Assembly: GCA_003586115.2 (NCBI GenBank)
Contig: QVOM02000090.1
Coordinates: 13,700,427 to 13,764,426, forward strand
Reading direction: 5' to 3'
Source of the DNA: Salvator merianae
Lineage: Eukaryota; Chordata; Lepidosauria; Squamata; Teiidae
DNA: 64,000 nucleotides
In this document: in pieces, positions 60,555 to 64,000 of the stretch
Layout: each line of letters starts with the position of its first letter
How positions within the stretch are numbered: position 1 is the stretch's first letter
The notes under the pieces: model-generated
The model's database searches: none
What the model saw: the letters and a program-made list of their open reading frames with translations, nothing else
What the model was told of the DNA's origin: nothing
Program-made: the position numbers and the translations under genes

Positions 60555-60900
60555 ACCCACACAAGTGGGAGCATCTGCAGGCACTCCCGATTGTGACCGG
60601 CTGTAGACAACAATTCGTACACAGCACCCACACCCACTTCCTGCCATGAATGCTGCAGGCCACAGCGTGGCTGTAGCTGTGCACTTGTGCGCCAGGTGCC
60701 CAGTCACCATGGCAGTGGCCAGATGTTTCTGCAACCACTGTTATGGTGGACAGGCAGCATTTACACTGCGAATGCTGGAAACCCGCTTTCAGGTTGTTCC
60801 AGCCCCTGCAGTGCAGACGGCCACCACAACACGGGGACTGTTTCACCTTGGAGTGTCTGGAGTCGGACATTCCAAGGTGGGAAGTGTGACAAGGCCCACA
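60555..60900 (-). mobile_element. Family 3 dispersed element, copy 2, inverted
   Basis: The minus strand reads CAGCATTCGCAGTGTAAATG CTGCCTGTCCACCATAACAG TGG and TCTGGCCACTGCCATGGTGA CTGGG, colinear with 22350-22440. It includes a 118-codon open frame on the plus strand (60646-61002) that matches no family I know. Confidence 0.6.
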
Positions 60901-60980
60901 ATCTCTTCTAGCATGCCGTCCCTCACTACTGCATGGTTCTGTATCATCTTATTGATACAATCCACCCTATCCATGTTGCC

Positions 60981-60998
60981 ACCACTATATATATATAT
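60981..60998. repeat. (AT)n short
   Basis: CTATATATATATATTTG. Confidence 0.8.
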
Positions 60999-61429
60999 TT
61001 GATTTGAGTCTTTTCCTCCCTCAGGTTTAATAAACTGTGACCTAAACGGTGTTTGTATTTTGTCATGTCCAATGAGGCAAAGATTTAATTAGCTTCAAGA
61101 CATTATCAACAGTGAGTAGCATTTTGGCTCACTAATGACTTTGGCTTAATATGCTTTGTTTAATATCTGCTCCGGCTTTTGTATAATCCTGGACGCTGTT
61201 TTCGGATTCCCTTTGAGTGCTGCACAAAAGAGGTGAGTGTGGTTTCTTCCATGGCTTCCCAAGCATTTACTTGTCAGGAAAAATAATCACTAAGCTAATC
61301 CAGCTCTCTTACTTTACACACTCAAACAAACTGCACTTTGAAAGCCAGATGCAAACTTCTAATATGTTGGTGCACTGCGAACAGGCAATTTCTGAAATGT
61401 GGGGGTCATATTTAAAAAAGTGGTCTTTT

Positions 61430-61485
61430 AGACTCACCCTGAGGCCTTCAGGTATGGAGGGGGATAAAACTATAAATAAGTAGAC
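61430..61485 (+). mobile_element. LINE 3'-end remnant (CR1/L2-like)
   Basis: CACCCTGAGGCCTTCAGGTA followed by GGAGGGGGATAAAAC and TAAATAAG copies the CCGCCCTGAGCCCTTCGGG...GGCGGTATAAA...AATAAATAA layout. It is short and diverged. Confidence 0.45.
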
Positions 61486-61689
61486 TTCAGACCTTGGGAG
61501 TGATAGGAGTTGTACTTCAGAAATATCCAGAAAGCTGCAGCTGAACACCCCTGTTCTACATATTTTCCAGGGTTATCCCCATGCATAAGGAATTGGTGCA
61601 GACTGTTGAGAGGGAGTTTCCAACCAGAGTCTTGTGTTTGATTTCCCTGAACGGTGTTTTATCGCTGCTTTCATGGCATGAGTGGCCTA

Positions 61690-61936
61690 TAGAGATGTGC
61701 ATGGAATTAAATTGGTTGTTTGGTTAAAACTGAACACAATACCCTTCTGTTTGGTTCGATTTCAAACTATTTTCTTCAAACAGTAGGGCTTTCGGTTTGA
61801 TTTGCACGCCTTTGAACACTCTTGAACCCTGGATCGAAGAGGGTGTGCTTGCTAGGCTCATCAGAGTGCCCTTGGTTCGGTTCGAACTTGAACGCTGTTT
61901 TTGAACAGGCAGGGTGTTTGGTCTGAACTCGAAGTA
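61690..61936 (-). mobile_element. TAGAGATGTGCA-family element, copy N, in ADGRD1 intron
   Basis: It starts TAGAGATGTGCATGGAA. It shares GTTCGGTTCGAACTTGAACG and TTTTGAACAGGCAGGGTGTT TGG with copy K, then stops at the edge of the inverted-repeat element at 61945. Confidence 0.65.
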
Positions 61937-61944
61937 GGATTCTA

Positions 61945-62095
61945 GGGGCCCATTCACACATAAGTTTTAATCCAGATTCAGGTGGATCCTCTGAGTTAGA
62001 TAATGCTGAAAGAAAACATCTTATTACTTCGCTGATGTGCTCTCTTGGTCTGAAAGTAGACCGGAGCTGAATTAAAACTTAGGTGTGACTGGACC
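61945..62095. mobile_element. Short inverted-repeat element (MITE-like)
   Basis: The left end GGGGCCCATTCACACATAAG TTTTAATCCAG and right end CTGAATTAAAACTTAGGTGT GACTGGACC are inverted repeats of about 29 bases with few mismatches, over a 151-base element without an ORF. Target duplication is not clear. Confidence 0.65.
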
Positions 62096-63079
62096 AGTAA
62101 TATACGCTCTTTTGCTCCACCTTCTATGTTCGACTCCTGCCGCATCTTATCACTTTTTGGGGTGGAGGTTGTCTGAATGCTAGCAATTAATAATTAAAGA
62201 TTATCTTCTAGAATGGTGGAAGGGTTAACCTTGAAAGGCAACCTTACACATACCAAAACAATAGCAAAAGGATCAAAAATAGAATTAGCTGCTGTTGTCT
62301 GCTCTGTAAGAGATATTGTGTCTCTTATTAAAAACGGGGAGAGAGAAAGTCAGAAATTAATCTTTGTAAAGTAATTACAGCTTGCTAAATGGTAACAGAT
62401 TATGGGAGCATGGATCTCTGCAAATAGCTCTAAGGCCAGATGTATGTTGTTCTCTGCCACTAATCGAATCAATGCATTGGGGCTCAAACCCCCAGCACTG
62501 TGTGGAGAAATCTGAAACAATAATTGGCAACAACTACATGTATTTGTTTGCCAGCTGCCAAGAAAAACAAGGTACCTCCAGCACTTACTCACTCCTGCTG
62601 CCAACAAGCCTTAGCTTCAGGCTCCCTCAATGCACCCAGGAAAACCAACAGCCACCCACCAATTTTTGCTCTTGCCAGCTGAAATGACGAGCTGTGTTGC
62701 AAACCCTTTTTTATTTTTATTTTTTATTCCGTGTAGTCTATAATAGATCACAAGGATCTTCCTTTCTTTAGTTTTACTTGAAACATCTTTATAGTGTCCT
62801 TCTTTAAAAAAAAAATACTGGGAGGTTCACAAAGGACTTTAACAAAAAATTGGACATACATTTGACAAAATAAAAGAAGCAAAACCCACCATTTAAAGCT
62901 TCCATAAAATCTAGTAATTTTCCTGTCAGCCAAATTATTTTATCAGCAGCTAGCCAATGCCCTGGGGAAAAGGAACTTTTAGTGAGTGCCCAGAACTCAA
63001 CAGATTGTGTATCTGCTGAGAAATTCACAGCATCCTGCTCTCAAGCAGACAGAGCTGTACCAGCAGATCTGGAGTCCCG

Positions 63080-63145
63080 AGGGCTTACTGCAAGGGCCCT
63101 TAATCCGAATTAAGGGCCCAGGCAGAAAGGGCCAAAGAGGCATTT
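63080..63145 (+). mobile_element. Family 2 end fragment
   Basis: GGGCCCTTAATCCGAATTAA GGGCCCAGGCAGAAAGGGCC matches the last 45 bases of the copy at 57215. It contains the TTAATCCGAATTAA palindrome and two flanking GGGCCC. Confidence 0.55.
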
Positions 63146-63902
63146 TCCAGCTGAAGAAGGAGAGATGAGCTGAAGTTTTGCTTTGTGGTTTTTGTGTTTG
63201 TAGTTTTTATCTACCTTTAGATATAATTTTCTCCAGGGAAATCAATTCCTTCCTCCTCTTGGGGCAGTAGCGCCATTTGTGTAATATATTTTCCTATCAA
63301 GCAACATTAATAATAACAAGAAAGAGGTGGAGGGAAACCTTAGCTCATATTACCTCCCAGCAAAGGAGAAATTTCCAGCATCTCTTCAGAGCTCTGGATG
63401 CCCTTGAAATAAGTTTGGTTTTGCTGGGAAGGATGCTTAGCTTTGTTGTTTTACGCTTTTTGAGGGCAAAGATGAACTTGGCTATCTTGGAGTAGATGGA
63501 TAAAGATTCAACAAGCACTAAGGAATTTACCATTCTGAGGGAATCAAGTCAATTGTAACTCCTGCACCACCATTGTTACGTTGGCTTGGCTTTCCCCATG
63601 CATCAAGAAGAGCTAAAAGAGGCTAGAATCTGAGGACTTTTTGTAGATATAAGGTCACACAAGGGAGCCAAAAGATATTCCTATGAGAGCCTGACTGCTT
63701 AAAAAGGCCTGCCCAAAACAGGTGAACTGTACAGTGTGATTTTCATTTCCATCCCATTAAAGAGAAGAGTAAATATGGTTTGGGGTACTTATCCCTGGCA
63801 AGTTCTCCATAACGCTTCTGTATCCGTCTACACTCAATAAACCAGAGCAACTCGGCTGATCTGGTCCTTGTAAGTTTTGTAATGATTTTGTAAAGCACCT
63901 TG

Positions 63903-63966
63903 AATGATGATGATGATGATGAAAAAAACCAAAGAGGGAAGGGAAATGAAATGAAATGAAATGAAA
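63903..63966. repeat. (GAT)n and (GAAAT)n
   Basis: About six GAT units (63905-63921), a purine spacer, then about five GAAAT units (63942-63965). Confidence 0.9.
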
Positions 63967-64000
63967 CAAGGGTGGTAAAGGTGTCACCAAAACTGAGAAC

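Larger units (their letters stand above)
53528..64000 (-). other. ADGRD1: ADGRD1 intron (partial), exon-free to the window end
   Basis: The exon preceding 53401-53527 should encode a TM5/ICL3 segment ending in a lysine codon split 2+1. I looked for it on the minus strand up to 64000 and did not find it, so the intron is probably longer than 10.4 kb. The stretch holds SINE, MITE-like and LINE remnants and simple repeats, listed separately. The parts not listed (54160-55260, 57230-59080, 62100-63080, 63150-63900) look like unique sequence with no recognisable signal. Confidence 0.6.

Noticed and set aside
7304..61936. CRISPR-like array of repeats
   Set aside because: The repeats are long, diverged, in both orientations and kilobases apart: transposons in a vertebrate genome.
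62350..62607. 85-codon minus-strand frame with LSPNALIRLVAENNIHLALE
   Set aside because: Briefly looked helical and protein-like, but no known family and no splice borders. Not the missing ADGRD1 exon.
53528..64000. Upstream ADGRD1 exon (TM5/ICL3)
   Set aside because: I looked for the expected coding sequence and split lysine codon and found none. It is probably beyond the window.

Overview
The window is nuclear DNA from a vertebrate, most likely a squamate reptile (lizard type). Two things point there. The only convincing gene is the 3' end of an adhesion G-protein-coupled receptor matching ADGRD1 (GPR133). The rest is dense in decayed elements that resemble squamate repeats: tRNA-headed and 5S-rRNA-headed SINEs with a shared body, LINE 3' ends of CR1/L2 and L1 type, a possible BovB/RTE fragment, MITE-like DNA elements and many simple repeats. 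Species cannot be fixed from sequence alone. There is no sign of bacterial, viral or organellar organisation.

Layout. About 48.6-64 kb: the last four coding exons of ADGRD1 on the minus strand (53401-53527, 52332-52373, 49705-49797, 49096-49191). Each has correct GT/AG borders, the reading frame is continuous across all junctions, and the frame ends in TGA at 49096-49098. Together they encode TM6, TM7 and the cytoplasmic tail. An AATAAA signal on the minus strand at 48651-48656 suggests a 3' UTR of roughly 465 nt. The next exon upstream was not found, so 53528-64000 appears to be part of an intron longer than 10.4 kb. Positions 1 to about 48.6 kb hold no recognisable exon. This fits the gene-poor interval that lies beyond the 3' end of ADGRD1 (towards SFSWAP) in human.

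The non-coding part is a mosaic. At least 14 copies of one interspersed family with ends like TAGAGATGTGCA / TGCACATCTCTA are spread from 7 to 62 kb, three or four of them inside ADGRD1 introns. Two further repeat families recur at 12.1, 55.3, 56.8 and 63.1 kb, and at 22.3 and 60.6 kb. Fossils of proteins are visible: an L1-type ORF2 C-terminus (4.77 kb), a LINE C-terminal segment (18.3 kb), a probable hAT BED-finger piece (27.4 kb) and a LINE reverse transcriptase (31.4 kb). Polypurine/polypyrimidine tracts are long and numerous, notably an (AAGAG)n array at 11.07 kb and its reverse-complement counterpart at 34.9 kb. Several unique AT-rich stretches rich in homeodomain- and POU-like motifs are candidates for conserved regulatory elements, on composition alone.

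I found no convincing new biological system. The most useful results are the ADGRD1 exons and the repeat-family architecture.
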